A stretch of DNA of 64,000 nucleotides from Fluviispira vulneris (GTDB lineage: Bacteria > Bdellovibrionota_B > Oligoflexia > Silvanigrellales > Silvanigrellaceae), in NCBI RefSeq assembly GCF_014281055.1, contig NZ_JACRSE010000003.1:62001-126000 (forward strand). The letters run 5' to 3'. The notes below the pieces were generated by a model that was not told the DNA's origin, did no database searches, and saw only the letters and a list, made by a program, of their open reading frames with translations. How positions within the stretch are numbered: position 1 is the stretch's first letter; each line of letters begins with the position of its first letter. Of this stretch, positions 36,100-46,200 are shown piece after piece. The translations under genes and the position numbers were made by a program.

Positions 36100-36765
36100 T
36101 TACTTTGCGAGATAAAGGAGTGGATATAAGAATATCCAAACAATATCGACAAGGTGCCAGAATAAACTTGTATTTTCTAACGAAACATAATTTTCGGAGC
36201 TAAACTCTCCGCGATTCGCGCGTACAAGCATCCAAGTCATAAGTCCAAGTCCGACGACAATATGTAAACCATGCATACCCGTCATTACGTAATAAAGACC
36301 AAAAAATATGTGTGCCAATGGATTTTGAATTTCTGCGTGCGCTACAGGGCTGAAGAATTTTCCTGGGAAATAACCTTCATGAAAGTGCATTCCCCATTCA
36401 GACATTTTAATGACTAAAAACAAAAATCCACAGATCATAGTCGCTATAAGGAATTTCACTGTGCCTGCTTTGTTGTTTGAACGAGCTGAACGCACACACA
36501 AACTCATCGTTAAAGAACTGATAAGAAGAATAACACTGTTGATACCGCCAAGACGCCAATCCATTGAAGACTGACCTTGGGCAACCATATCTGGATACAT
36601 AAAGCGCATAAAACCATATGCACAAAACAGACCTGAGAAAAATAACAATTCCTGCGCCATAAAAATCCACATACCAAGCTTGCCAGCAGCTGTTTGCTGG
36701 CTCATGGATTTAAAATGATGCGCTAAATATTTAGGGTGTTCACCTTCGTGGCTATGTATAGACAT
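36100..36765 (-). CDS. coxC: Cytochrome c oxidase subunit III
   Basis: A 221-residue protein with five membrane segments, the short form found in caa3- and cbb-like oxidases. Diagnostic blocks: KLGMWIFMAQELLFFSGLFCAYG, MSEWGMHFHEGYFPG and YYVMTGMHGLHIVVGLG, then FWHLVDIVWIFLYPLLYL. It stabilises subunit I. It begins three bases after coxA ends, so translation is coupled or reinitiated. Confidence 0.93.
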   Translation of the reverse strand: MSIHSHEGEHPKYLAHHFKSMSQQTAAGKLGMWIFMAQELLFFSGLFCAYGFMRFMYPDMVAQGQSSMDWRLGGINSVILLISSLTMSLCVRSARSNNKAGTVKFLIATMICGFLFLVIKMSEWGMHFHEGYFPGKFFSPVAHAEIQNPLAHIFFGLYYVMTGMHGLHIVVGLGLMTWMLVRANRGEFSSENYVSLENTSLFWHLVDIVWIFLYPLLYLAK

Positions 36766-36768
36766 AGA

Positions 36769-38466
36769 TCAATGACCTCCCGACGAATGAGCAGGTTTGA
36801 CTATTTCATCAAAATCATATGGCCCATGCGTTGATATCGGTTGCTTTTCAAAATTATGTTCAATAGGAACGACAGCTGTATCAGTCCAATCAATTGACTT
36901 TGCTTTCCAAGGATTTGCGCTCGTTTCATTTTTCCCAAAGAAAATAGAATGAAGCCAAATGAAAAGTACCATGAATAAACCAACAGAAAGAACAAAGGAA
37001 CCAATGGTAGAAAGCACATGGAAATTATAATATTCAGGCAAATAATCATAATATCTACGTGGCATACCGCGTGTTCCCATCACAAATTGAGGGAAAAATG
37101 TTAGATTGAATCCTAAAAATACAACGACTGAACTGATTCTTCCCCACATTTCACTGTATTTTTTACCCGTAATTTTGGGCCACCAGTGAAAAATTGCACC
37201 TATCCAAGCAATTAAAGTACCACCCATCATCACATAATGAAAATGTGCAACCACAAAATAAGTATTATGTAAGTGAACATCTGTTGAAATTGCACCTAAG
37301 AATATACCTGTTAACCCACCAATTAAGAATAAGAATAAAAAGACGAGAGCATAACACATTGGAGTTGTAAATGAGATTGATCCCTTATAAAGAGTCGCTA
37401 CCCAGCTAAAGACTTTAATAGCAGTTGGAACTGCAACAGCATAAGTTAAGAATGAAAAGAATACGGTTGCAAGCGCAGATTGACCACTTGTGAACATATG
37501 ATGTCCCCAAACAAAAAAGCCAATCACCGCTATACCTATACTAGAAATTGCTACTGCTTTATAACCAAAAATACTTTTACGAGAGTGTGTCGTAATAAGT
37601 TCACTGATTACACCAAAGCCAGGAAGAATCATAATATAAACTGCAGGGTGTGAATAAAACCAAAAGAAATTTTGGAATAAAATAGGATCTCCACCTAAAT
37701 TCGAATCAAAAATTCCGATTCCAAGCAAGCGTTCCATTGCCACCAAGACTAAAGTAACAGCAAGCACTGGAGTTGCTAATACCTGAATAACACTTGTTGC
37801 GTAAATTGCCCAAACGAAAAGCGGCATTTTAACCCAAGTCATACCTGGTGCACGCATCTTATGAACTGTTACAATAAAGTTAAGACCTGTTAATATTGAA
37901 GAGAATCCTAAAATAAATGCACCAAAAACTGCAGCAACAACGGATGTAGAAGTTTCAGTACTGTAAGGTGTATAAAATGTCCAACCTGTATCAAGACCAC
38001 CAAAAGCAATTGTGTACACAAGAAAAATTGCACCAATAATATAAATATGAAAACTCATTAAATTTAATTTTGGAAAGGCAACATCTTTAGCACCAATCAT
38101 AAGTGGGAGCAAAAAGTTTCCTAAAGTAGCGGGTATTGAAGGAATAATTACGAGAAACACCATAATTGAGCCATGAAAAGTAAAGGCTTCGTTATAGTGA
38201 TCGGCACTTATCATATAAGAGTTTGCTGTTGCATTAACTATTCTTTCTTGCATTAACTCAGCACGTAAAAGGATTGCAAAAAATCCTCCTACTAAAAAGA
38301 AAACAGAAATTGCGATAAAATACATAACGCCGATACGTTTATGATCTACAGTAAATAACCAGGATAAAAATCCTTTTTTTGCATTCAAATAATTAGAACC
38401 AGTATCATGATGCGATGTAAGCATATCCGCAAACAATACGGGTTTTCCCATATTTCGTTTTTCCAT
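36769..38466 (-). CDS. coxA: Cytochrome c oxidase subunit I, A2 (caa3) type
   Basis: Read from the ATG at 38466 (565 residues), with GGAG eight bases upstream. It is a heme-copper oxidase with twelve helices. Ligand motifs: TFHGSIMVF (low-spin heme His), [18 protein letters not shown] (CuB His and cross-link Tyr), GHHMFTSG (CuB His pair) and [11 protein letters not shown] (both hemes). The YSHP motif replaces the D-channel Glu of A1 enzymes and marks an A2-type oxidase, as in Rhodothermus caa3, the known partner of alternative complex III. It reduces oxygen to water and pumps protons in the inner membrane. Confidence 0.95.
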   Translation of the reverse strand: MEKRNMGKPVLFADMLTSHHDTGSNYLNAKKGFLSWLFTVDHKRIGVMYFIAISVFFLVGGFFAILLRAELMQERIVNATANSYMISADHYNEAFTFHGSIMVFLVIIPSIPATLGNFLLPLMIGAKDVAFPKLNLMSFHIYIIGAIFLVYTIAFGGLDTGWTFYTPYSTETSTSVVAAVFGAFILGFSSILTGLNFIVTVHKMRAPGMTWVKMPLFVWAIYATSVIQVLATPVLAVTLVLVAMERLLGIGIFDSNLGGDPILFQNFFWFYSHPAVYIMILPGFGVISELITTHSRKSIFGYKAVAISSIGIAVIGFFVWGHHMFTSGQSALATVFFSFLTYAVAVPTAIKVFSWVATLYKGSISFTTPMCYALVFLFLFLIGGLTGIFLGAISTDVHLHNTYFVVAHFHYVMMGGTLIAWIGAIFHWWPKITGKKYSEMWGRISSVVVFLGFNLTFFPQFVMGTRGMPRRYYDYLPEYYNFHVLSTIGSFVLSVGLFMVLFIWLHSIFFGKNETSANPWKAKSIDWTDTAVVPIEHNFEKQPISTHGPYDFDEIVKPAHSSGGH

Positions 38467-38502
38467 AAGCAAAACTCCTAAATATCCAAAAAATCTTATT
38501 CG

Positions 38503-39489
38503 TTATTTTTTCAGTGATTTAATATATTCAACCAGAGCATTCATTTCTTTTTCATTAAATTGCCCTTGATAAGATGGCATCACTGGAGGATAACCAACAA
38601 CGACCCGAACATTCGGATCAACGATTGATTCACGAATATAATTATCATCAAATTTTAAAGTTTCTTTCTTACCATTTTTGTCGTTTACGGTTTGATTTTC
38701 ACCATAAGCACCAAAAAGAGGGGGACCAACAAGTCTTGTTTTATCGGGAGTCACACTGTGACACGATGCACAAGCCCCTTTTCCTGCAAAGATTTTTTTA
38801 CCAAGTTCTACAGGTGTAAGACCAGCTCCTTGCGCTGCAATCATAGCTTTATTGTATTCTTCTTCCGAAACCACTTTTACATAACGAACCATTTGTGAGT
38901 GTTTTGTTCCGCAATACTGAGTACATAAAATCGGATATTGTCCTTCTTTTTCAGCTTTAAACCAAACAACTGTGTATTGATTAGGTAACACATCGCGGTT
39001 TATGCGAAAATCTGGAATATAAAAACCATGAATAACGTCTGCAGAAGACATAGTTAATCTTACAGGTGTATTAATTGGTACAATTAAATCTGAAGTTTCT
39101 GCTCCCGATTTTTGATCAGTAAATAACCAGTCCCATTTTCTACCCGTTACTTTAACTTCCAACGCTCCTTGAGGGACAACATTCAATTTAATCCAATCGA
39201 AAAAACCCCAAACAAAAATTGCAACAAAAAGTAAACCTGGAATCACACTCCAAATGATTTCGAGTTTAGTATTTCCATGAATATTTGCTGTGCTTTCACC
39301 TTCTTTCCGCTTGCGATATTTCCAAGCGAAAAATATCATAAAACCAACAACAAGTACGAAGAAAAATACAGAAAGACTGTAAATAAAATAGAACAACGCA
39401 TCTTGTCCACTTGTCATTGGCGAAGCATTTTGTGGCAACCAGAATGATCCTTGCCATGGTGTTGTTTCAGCCTTTACTATTTCTGACAC
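38503..39489 (-). CDS. coxB: Cytochrome c oxidase subunit II with fused cytochrome c domain
   Basis: A 328-residue protein starting at a GTG with GGGAG eight bases upstream. Two N-terminal helices anchor it. The CuA domain is complete: VIHGFYIPD, and CTQYCGTKHSQM with both Cys, His and Met. A C-terminal cytochrome c domain has CASCHS and an axial Met in YPPVMPSYQG. This fusion defines caa3-type oxidases, in which subunit II takes electrons directly. Here they most likely come from alternative complex III, encoded upstream in the same operon. Confidence 0.95.
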   Translation of the reverse strand: MSEIVKAETTPWQGSFWLPQNASPMTSGQDALFYFIYSLSVFFFVLVVGFMIFFAWKYRKRKEGESTANIHGNTKLEIIWSVIPGLLFVAIFVWGFFDWIKLNVVPQGALEVKVTGRKWDWLFTDQKSGAETSDLIVPINTPVRLTMSSADVIHGFYIPDFRINRDVLPNQYTVVWFKAEKEGQYPILCTQYCGTKHSQMVRYVKVVSEEEYNKAMIAAQGAGLTPVELGKKIFAGKGACASCHSVTPDKTRLVGPPLFGAYGENQTVNDKNGKKETLKFDDNYIRESIVDPNVRVVVGYPPVMPSYQGQFNEKEMNALVEYIKSLKK

Positions 39490-39501
39490 GTTTCACACTC
39501 C

Positions 39502-40368
39502 CTAAATTGCCTTGCGCTTATCACGCCAAAAAAAGAATCCTAAAATAAGAAATAAACAAAACACTGTTATTGAAGCCCCAATGCGAAGCATTCCTACAGC
39601 AAATGCATCATATTTCCCAGATGTTGGGTTATAATGAAAGCATGTCAAGAGCACCTGATCCGTCGGGGAACCAATTTTATTCAAAGAAGCATCCATTAAT
39701 GAAAACTTAATATCACGCACTTTATAAGTTATACCATAAAGATACCTTGATATTTTTCCTTCTGGACTGATAATAAATATGGCCGCAGCATGGGCAAATT
39801 CCTTACTTGCTGTATCATATTTAAAGTAAAAACCAACTTCATCTGTTAATTTTTTTATACTCTCATCTGAGCCAACATAAAACTGCCAATCAGCGTTTTT
39901 TTGCTCTGTAAGAGATAAATAATGATTCTGCTGTTCTTTTGCGATTTGTGGAGTATCTGTTGGGTCAAAGCTGACGGTTGCGATTTTAAAATCTTTTCCA
40001 ATTTTCCAGCCCATTTCTTTCAATGTGTTTGCAAAGTTTACCAATTGCAAAGAACAAAGAGAAGTACAGCGATAATAATTGAGAGTTAAGATAAGAGGTT
40101 TGCCGTCTGCAAGCATATCGGAAAGTTTTGTTACTTTACCACTTGAATCTATAAATGTATTACTAAGATCAATCGTACTTCCAAGTTTTTCTGTAATAGT
40201 AACACCCTGCATAACAGTTGGTACTTTATTTAGTGGCATACCCGAACCCGTTGAGGGTCCTTTTGCATTTGGGAAAGGATTTCTTTCATCAAATGCAAAT
40301 ATTTCTTTACTCAGAATTGAGCAAAGAAATATTAAAAGGATTTTTATGCAAACAATATAAGACTTCAA
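39502..40368 (-). CDS. SCO1/SenC-type copper chaperone
   Basis: A 288-residue protein starting at a TTG with GGAG eight bases upstream. It has a signal sequence at the N-terminus and a single membrane helix near the C-terminus. The copper site is complete: CTSLC (CxxxC) in TLNYYRCTSLCSLQL, and a later His in FAHAAAIFIISP. SCO proteins deliver copper to, or reduce, the CuA site of CoxB, which is encoded next to it. The C-terminal anchor after the thioredoxin fold is typical of deltaproteobacterial versions. It is 15 bases after the small membrane protein gene. Confidence 0.9.
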   Translation of the reverse strand: MKSYIVCIKILLIFLCSILSKEIFAFDERNPFPNAKGPSTGSGMPLNKVPTVMQGVTITEKLGSTIDLSNTFIDSSGKVTKLSDMLADGKPLILTLNYYRCTSLCSLQLVNFANTLKEMGWKIGKDFKIATVSFDPTDTPQIAKEQQNHYLSLTEQKNADWQFYVGSDESIKKLTDEVGFYFKYDTASKEFAHAAAIFIISPEGKISRYLYGITYKVRDIKFSLMDASLNKIGSPTDQVLLTCFHYNPTSGKYDAFAVGMLRIGASITVFCLFLILGFFFWRDKRKAI

Positions 40369-40383
40369 AACAATAACTCCTGA

Positions 40384-40737
40384 CTAATTACTATTTTGTT
40401 CTTGCACAAATTTCTTCATAGCTTGTGATACAGGAATTTGATAGTAACCATCATCTAATTTTTTATATGTCGATAAAATGGCTTCTTGCTGTTTCATAAA
40501 TTCAATTCTATGCGGATCTGCCATTCCCGTTTCAACTTCTTTTTCACGAGATTCTGTTGCTTTCCAAAGAATTGTTGATGCAGCAATCGCAACAATTAAA
40601 AGAAACAGAAATGATAGAACAACTATAACGGTTGTAACTAACACGGGTGGACGATCGGGTTCATCTTCAGGTTCTGATCCCGCAGAATGATGCTCAGACG
40701 ATAAGTTTTTTTGAAGACCTTTGATAAATTTTAACAT
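40384..40737 (-). CDS. Small single-pass membrane protein of the act-cox operon
   Basis: A 117-residue protein. A charged N-terminal part (SEHHSAGSEPEDEPDRPP) precedes one helix (VLVTTVIVVLSFLFLLIVAIAAS). After it comes a periplasmic tail containing KLDDGYYQIPVSQAMKKFV. The phrase YYQIPVSQAM resembles a short region found in small proteins near ACIII/oxidase operons, but I cannot name the family. It is 11 bases after actF and 15 before SCO. It could be a small subunit or assembly factor of the supercomplex. Confidence 0.7.
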   Translation of the reverse strand: MLKFIKGLQKNLSSEHHSAGSEPEDEPDRPPVLVTTVIVVLSFLFLLIVAIAASTILWKATESREKEVETGMADPHRIEFMKQQEAILSTYKKLDDGYYQIPVSQAMKKFVQEQNSN

Positions 40738-40748
40738 CTCAATCCACC

Positions 40749-41963
40749 TTACACATTTTCATAAGTCATTGATTCTGAAAGACGAGGATCTTTTATCGGG
40801 ACAAGAGCCTTTCTTCGAGTCACTGCAGCAAATAATGCGACAAAAAGACCACCAATTCCTAAAAAGCAGAATATATCAATTAAACCGAATTGAGGACCTT
40901 CTTCATATCCCGTTGGCACAATCAACCAGTAAAGATCGAGAAAGTGCATAAATAGCATCCACACCGCTACTAACAAAATTAGAGTTCGTGAACGCTTTGC
41001 TCTTCTTGCCATCAAAAATAAAAATGGAACTATAAAATGACCAACACAAAGTAACACAAATACATAAAACCAACCATGGTTTTCACGTATTCCATACCAA
41101 GCTGTTTCTTCCGGTATGTTACCATACCATATGAGCAGATATTGGCAAAATGCTGCATATGCCCAAAAACATGTGTGTCCAAAAAGAAGTTTGCCCATAT
41201 CATGGTAATGTTCGACGGTAACAACATCTTTTAAAATTTGCACATTATGCATTATTCTTGTTGCAATTATTAAAGCAGCAAAAAATACCATGTAACAACT
41301 TGCAAAGAAATAAAGACCAAAAATTGTTGAATACCAGTGAGGATCTAAGGACATAATCCAATCAAATGCAGCAAATGTTACTGAAAATCCTAGAACAATC
41401 AAAAATGGATAGCTTGCATTTTGCAATTTATATGTAATTTCGTGATTACCTGATTCATCTTGTTGTGCGGAATATTTAGAAAAATAAACTGCTGCCCATG
41501 TAAATACGATCATATAGAAAATAGAGCGCACATAAAAAAAAGGAATATTTAAATACCATTGCTTTGATTGGATAATTTTATCAGATAGAGCATCATGACC
41601 TAACCAATGATGAAATAGAGTATGAGATCCAAACACCATGACAATAAGTAACACAAATAATAAAGGCATTGTCATGCTTATATTTTCAGCCAATCTTCTA
41701 ACAACAACACTCCATCCGGCCTTGGTCGCAAATTGTATTAAAACAAAAAATACGGCACCAATTGCAATGCTTAAAAAGAAAAGCCACCAAACATGAAAAG
41801 AAAAGAAAAAATAGGTTGAATTGGAACGTCCTAGCATAAAAGCAATTAGAAGTGACGTTAATCCAATAGCAGTCCCAGTAAGAGGTAATTTTGAAAAAAA
41901 ATGTTCTTGGGGTAAACGAGCATTTTCCTTTGTTAATGTAACTTTAGTGTGGCTGCCACTCAT
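40749..41963 (-). CDS. actF: Alternative complex III subunit ActF
   Basis: A 404-residue membrane protein with about ten helices, the C-terminal NrfD-like subunit of alternative complex III. It has FHVWWLFFLSIAIGAVFFVLI and FDWIMSLDPHWYSTIFGLYFF, the latter typical of ActF. Late blocks are YGIRENHGWFYVF and LFMHFLDLYWLIVPTG. It contributes to the quinol-side membrane part. Its start overlaps the actE stop (ATGA). Because actC, the larger NrfD-like subunit, is not in this operon, ActF is the only such protein encoded here. Confidence 0.92.
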   Translation of the reverse strand: MSGSHTKVTLTKENARLPQEHFFSKLPLTGTAIGLTSLLIAFMLGRSNSTYFFFSFHVWWLFFLSIAIGAVFFVLIQFATKAGWSVVVRRLAENISMTMPLLFVLLIVMVFGSHTLFHHWLGHDALSDKIIQSKQWYLNIPFFYVRSIFYMIVFTWAAVYFSKYSAQQDESGNHEITYKLQNASYPFLIVLGFSVTFAAFDWIMSLDPHWYSTIFGLYFFASCYMVFFAALIIATRIMHNVQILKDVVTVEHYHDMGKLLFGHTCFWAYAAFCQYLLIWYGNIPEETAWYGIRENHGWFYVFVLLCVGHFIVPFLFLMARRAKRSRTLILLVAVWMLFMHFLDLYWLIVPTGYEEGPQFGLIDIFCFLGIGGLFVALFAAVTRRKALVPIKDPRLSESMTYENV

Positions 41964-42628
41964 TGTTTATTACTCCAACCATTTTTAGCTTTTATATCCG
42001 AAGGTATATCTTCTAAACTTGCACGTCTTGTTAATTGCAATGCTCGAACATATGCGACAACAGCCCACTTGTCTTCAACACTCAATTGCGAAGCAAATCC
42101 AGGCATATTCCAATTGTTTACACCATTGTGAATGGCATCATAAATTTTACCTACAGGTAACGCGAGACGCTCTTTATCGTGTAAATTGGAAGGACGAATA
42201 GAACCTCCCGCTCTTTGAGTTACAAGCCCATTAGAATCGCCTGCATAGTCATGACAAGGTGAGCAAAATATGTTATAAGATATTTGTCCCCGTTGCATAA
42301 CTTTATCATTAATTTCGATTGGTATTTTTTTAACCCAAACAGGATTTTGCGCAGTTGATTCAGGTTCTTTACCTTGATAAAGACGAGTGTTTGTTTTATC
42401 TTTACCAAATTCAACTGTTTCTAAAATTTGTGGACGATATGCACGACCATCTTTAAAATTTTCATTTTGAGATTGGGGCCCATACGAAGTTTGCTCAACC
42501 ATATTTTGGATTGGTATTATAGGTGGCTCTTTACTTCTTTGCCCACGACATCCAATTAAAACGAGAGACAAAAAAGCCGCTCCTAAAATGGGTGACATTA
42601 TTTTTATTTTACATTTTATCTGTGCCAT
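41960..42628 (-). CDS. actE: Alternative complex III monoheme cytochrome c subunit ActE
   Basis: Read from the ATG at 42628 (222 residues), with GGAG ten bases upstream; a TTG at 42646 overlaps actD. The N-terminus has a lipobox-like FLSLVLIGC. A single heme-binding CSPCH is present near the middle, and NWNMPGFA may supply the axial Met. The YDAIHNGVNNWNMPGF region is typical of ActE. It would pass electrons from ActA toward the oxidase cytochrome c domain. It is translationally linked to actF. Confidence 0.9.
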   Translation of the reverse strand: MAQIKCKIKIMSPILGAAFLSLVLIGCRGQRSKEPPIIPIQNMVEQTSYGPQSQNENFKDGRAYRPQILETVEFGKDKTNTRLYQGKEPESTAQNPVWVKKIPIEINDKVMQRGQISYNIFCSPCHDYAGDSNGLVTQRAGGSIRPSNLHDKERLALPVGKIYDAIHNGVNNWNMPGFASQLSVEDKWAVVAYVRALQLTRRASLEDIPSDIKAKNGWSNKQ

Positions 42629-42632
42629 ATTT

Positions 42633-43172
42633 TTACTGCTCCACAAGTTCCACTTGAGTTGCGCCTAATTCTTTTAAGAATTCCACTGTTTTTACTGGAT
42701 GGAATTTTGGATCAGTTGCTTCAATGGAAATAAAAAAACTGTCATCCGTTACTCGTTTAAAAGCTTCTGAGCGAAATAAAGAATGGTACCATTGCGGTAG
42801 TTTATTTAATGCAAGCATACCTACTAAACAAGCAATTGCAGCAGATAAAACCGCACATTCAAATCCAGGTAAAAAATAACCTAATAAACCTAAAAAAGGT
42901 TTTCCAGCAATAACCATTTTATAATCTACACCATTCATCCACATCCAAAGAAGAAATCCACCAATTCCAAAAATTGCAGATGTCCCACCTACAATCCAAG
43001 AAAGTTTACTCTGGGGAAGTCCCATTGCTTTATCTAAACCATGAATAGGAAAAGGAGAATGAGCATCCCATTTTATAAAACCTCTTTCTCGCACTTTTTC
43101 ACAAGCATGATAAACTTCTGGAACGGTGTTAAACTGAGCAAGTGCTCCATATATCATTTTATTTGTACTCAT
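42633..43172 (-). CDS. actD: Alternative complex III subunit ActD (DUF3341)
   Basis: A 179-residue protein with two membrane segments (LSWIVGGTSAIFGIGGFLLWMW and FECAVLSAAIACLVGMLAL). It has the DUF3341 opening AQFNTVPEVYHACEKVRERGF and WDAHSPFPIHGLDKAMGL. It is a small membrane subunit of alternative complex III. It lies 31 bases after actB. In the usual order actC stands between actB and actD, but here there is no room for it. Confidence 0.92.
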   Translation of the reverse strand: MSTNKMIYGALAQFNTVPEVYHACEKVRERGFIKWDAHSPFPIHGLDKAMGLPQSKLSWIVGGTSAIFGIGGFLLWMWMNGVDYKMVIAGKPFLGLLGYFLPGFECAVLSAAIACLVGMLALNKLPQWYHSLFRSEAFKRVTDDSFFISIEATDPKFHPVKTVEFLKELGATQVELVEQ

Positions 43173-43203
43173 ATATCCTCCACCTTCATAATGCTTTTTA
43201 TTT

Positions 43204-46200
43204 TTAACTTAATTCTGGATTAGCATTACGAAGTTTAGCGAGATAAGTCGTTCTTGGTTTTGTATTTAATTCACCAAAAAGTGCATAATTTCGACTTTGT
43301 TCTTTTAATTTAGATATTGCTGTTGAAGGATCTGCAACATCACCAAAAACAATTGCATTTGTTGGACATACGTTTTGACACGCAGTTGTTACTTCTCCAT
43401 CAGGAATAATTCCATCATTGTTCTTTTTGAATTTTGAACGCGCAGTATTTATTTTTTGGACGCAATAAGTACATTTTTCCATAACACCACGGAAGCGGAC
43501 TGTTACGTTAGGGTTCTTTTGCATCGCATAGAGAGGATTTCGTTCATCATCAATTTTACTGTAATTGAAGAAGTTATAGCGACGCACTTTATAAGGACAG
43601 TTGTTAGCGCAATAGCGAGTTCCAACACATCTATTATAAGCCATATCATTCAGACCATCTGGGCTGTGCACTGTCGCTGCAACCGGACACACAGCTTCAC
43701 ATGGTGCATTTTCACATTGTTGACAGTTCATAGGCTGATAGACTGTTCTTACTTCAGGATCATCTACATTGCCTGTGAAATAACGATCTAAACGAATCCA
43801 TGACATTTCTCTGTTTTTAAATACTTCTTCTTTTCCAACCACAGAAATATTATTTTCAGATTGACACGCAACAGAACATGCATTGCAACCAATACATGTA
43901 TTTAAATCAATGGTCATTCCCCATTGTTGACGCGCCCATTTTCTCTGCGCTGGGTCTTTTGGAAATTTAAATAAATTATTTTTTTGTTCTTCCAATGGCA
44001 ATAATTCATAATCAAGAACAAATTCTGGATTAGCTTTAAAATCTTTTAAAGTTGTTTCTCTCACCGCAGGTGGGCGATCTTCTACAAGGCCTGGTGTGCC
44101 ACTCATTGATCCATGCTCTTGAGTTGAAACAAGTGAATATTTTTTACCTGTTTTTTCAACTTTTGCACCTGATCCGTACCATGAGTCAGAGCTTCGAATT
44201 AAATTGGCATTAAATCCACAGTCTTTAGCAACTTTTCCAAACTTTCTACCATATCCTAATTGCAGAATACCTGTAAAATCAGCAACTCCTGGAACTTCCC
44301 AAACAGCGACATCGATACTTCTGTTACGATATGTCACTCGCACCAGATCCACTTCAGATTTCCCTGGTTTTGGTTTTGCTTTTAAACCCAAAGCTTTAGC
44401 TGTTTTCGGACTGATAAGTAGAGCATTGTCCCAGACTAGTTTGTGCACGGGATCTGGTAATTCTTGCATCCAAGCGTTATTAGAGTAACAGCCATCATAA
44501 ACTGTTCTGTCTAAATAAAACTCAATATCAATAGATTTATCATTAGGCTCTTCAGTACGAATAGATTTAGAATAATCCGTTGAAAATTGAGAATAAGAAT
44601 AATTTGTCGATGATATAATTTCTTTTTTGATTTCAGAAATAAAACCACTACTTAACGAATGCCGCCAAATATTTTCAAATCCAATTGGATTGCCTAATTT
44701 TCTTTGCCAAAATTGTTTAACATAATTATAACCAGAGATTTTATGATCAAGATGTATTAAATAATTCACAAAAGAATATTCATCACAACAATCATCAAAA
44801 AGTGGTAAAATGAGAGGTTGTCTTATACCCACAGTTCCATCAGAAGATCGAGTGTCTCCCCATGACTCAAGGAAATGCGTTTTAGGAATATAATGTGAAC
44901 AAATACTTGCTGTTTCATCCGGACTAAAACCTAAATAAAAACTATTTTTAATTTTTGAAAGGAGTTCCGGAAATTTTAAATCCGAAGCTAACGAATATGC
45001 TGGATTGCCATCAATAATAATTATATTGTGTAAATTATTTCCTTCAATTGCAGCTTTAAGATTAGAAAAAGAAGAATTATTTTTAACCTTAGAGGTATCA
45101 TTAACTAAATTAACAGTTTTTCCTATTGCATTTAAAGAAACATTTATCGCAAAACCTAACGAATGCATCCATGCAGGTTGTCGATCTCCAACAATTACAA
45201 GACTTCCGCCTTTGTTATTGAAAAGATCTTTAGCGCATGCTTTAATCCATTTTTTGAGACCATCAGAGAAATCAAATTTATTTTCAAAATATTTACTAAT
45301 TTCTGCAGGGAAATGAGCACCTAATACTGAAAGTTCTGAAGCCAATGCAATTAAAAATTCACCAATCTTACCGCTTCTTAACGTATAGCGATGATCCGAC
45401 GCTGTGCCAGTGATACTAAAATTCGACTCAACGCTATAAAGTCTATTCATCGTTGAATTTGCATTAATTACTTTTCTTTTTTCAGCAAATTCTCTCGCAT
45501 TTTTTACACTGTCACCTTCGTTCCCCATGAAATCTGAATCAACTGCTAAAATTATATTTGCATTGAGAAAGTCATATGAAACATCTGCGGAAGTATTCGC
45601 AACTTGAGACAATCCTAATTTTCTATTTTTTGAATAATTAGTATCTTGTTCAATCACAATTGCTTTGGCATATTTTAATTTGAATTCTTCAATTAACGCA
45701 GCAAACGATGGCGAAGAATTTGCAGAATAAATTAAAGCAAGATTTTCACCACTATTTTTATGTGCTTGGTTTAATGTAGAAGAAAGCTCTTTAAAGATAT
45801 CCTCTTTACTTGCAACTTTTCCTGAAATTAAACACTTTTGACCCCGATCAGGATCATACATATTTAAAATTTCAGCTTGGGCATAGGAATTAGATGAACC
45901 GATTTTACTTCCAGTAATTGGATTACTTGTAATATGTTTAGAATTACCATCAATTTTTGTAGGTCTGCCATCTGTACTTGTCACTAATAAACCGAGAACT
46001 CCTCCACCAATTTGTGCAGAAGTGGCAAAATTCTTCGGCACGCCAGGAAGTGTGTCTTCTGGTCTATGATTTTCTGGATAAACGTGCTCTTTAGGCCTTC
46101 TAATACAGCCCGTAGATGTGACTCCAGCTAATGCAAGTGATGCACCAATAATTCCTAAGAATTTTCGTCTATGAACGCCTGGGCGCATCTCAAGTTCGCT

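Noticed and set aside
41030-41227. Short minus-strand frame inside actF
   Set aside because: A shadow in another frame of a well-supported membrane protein gene.
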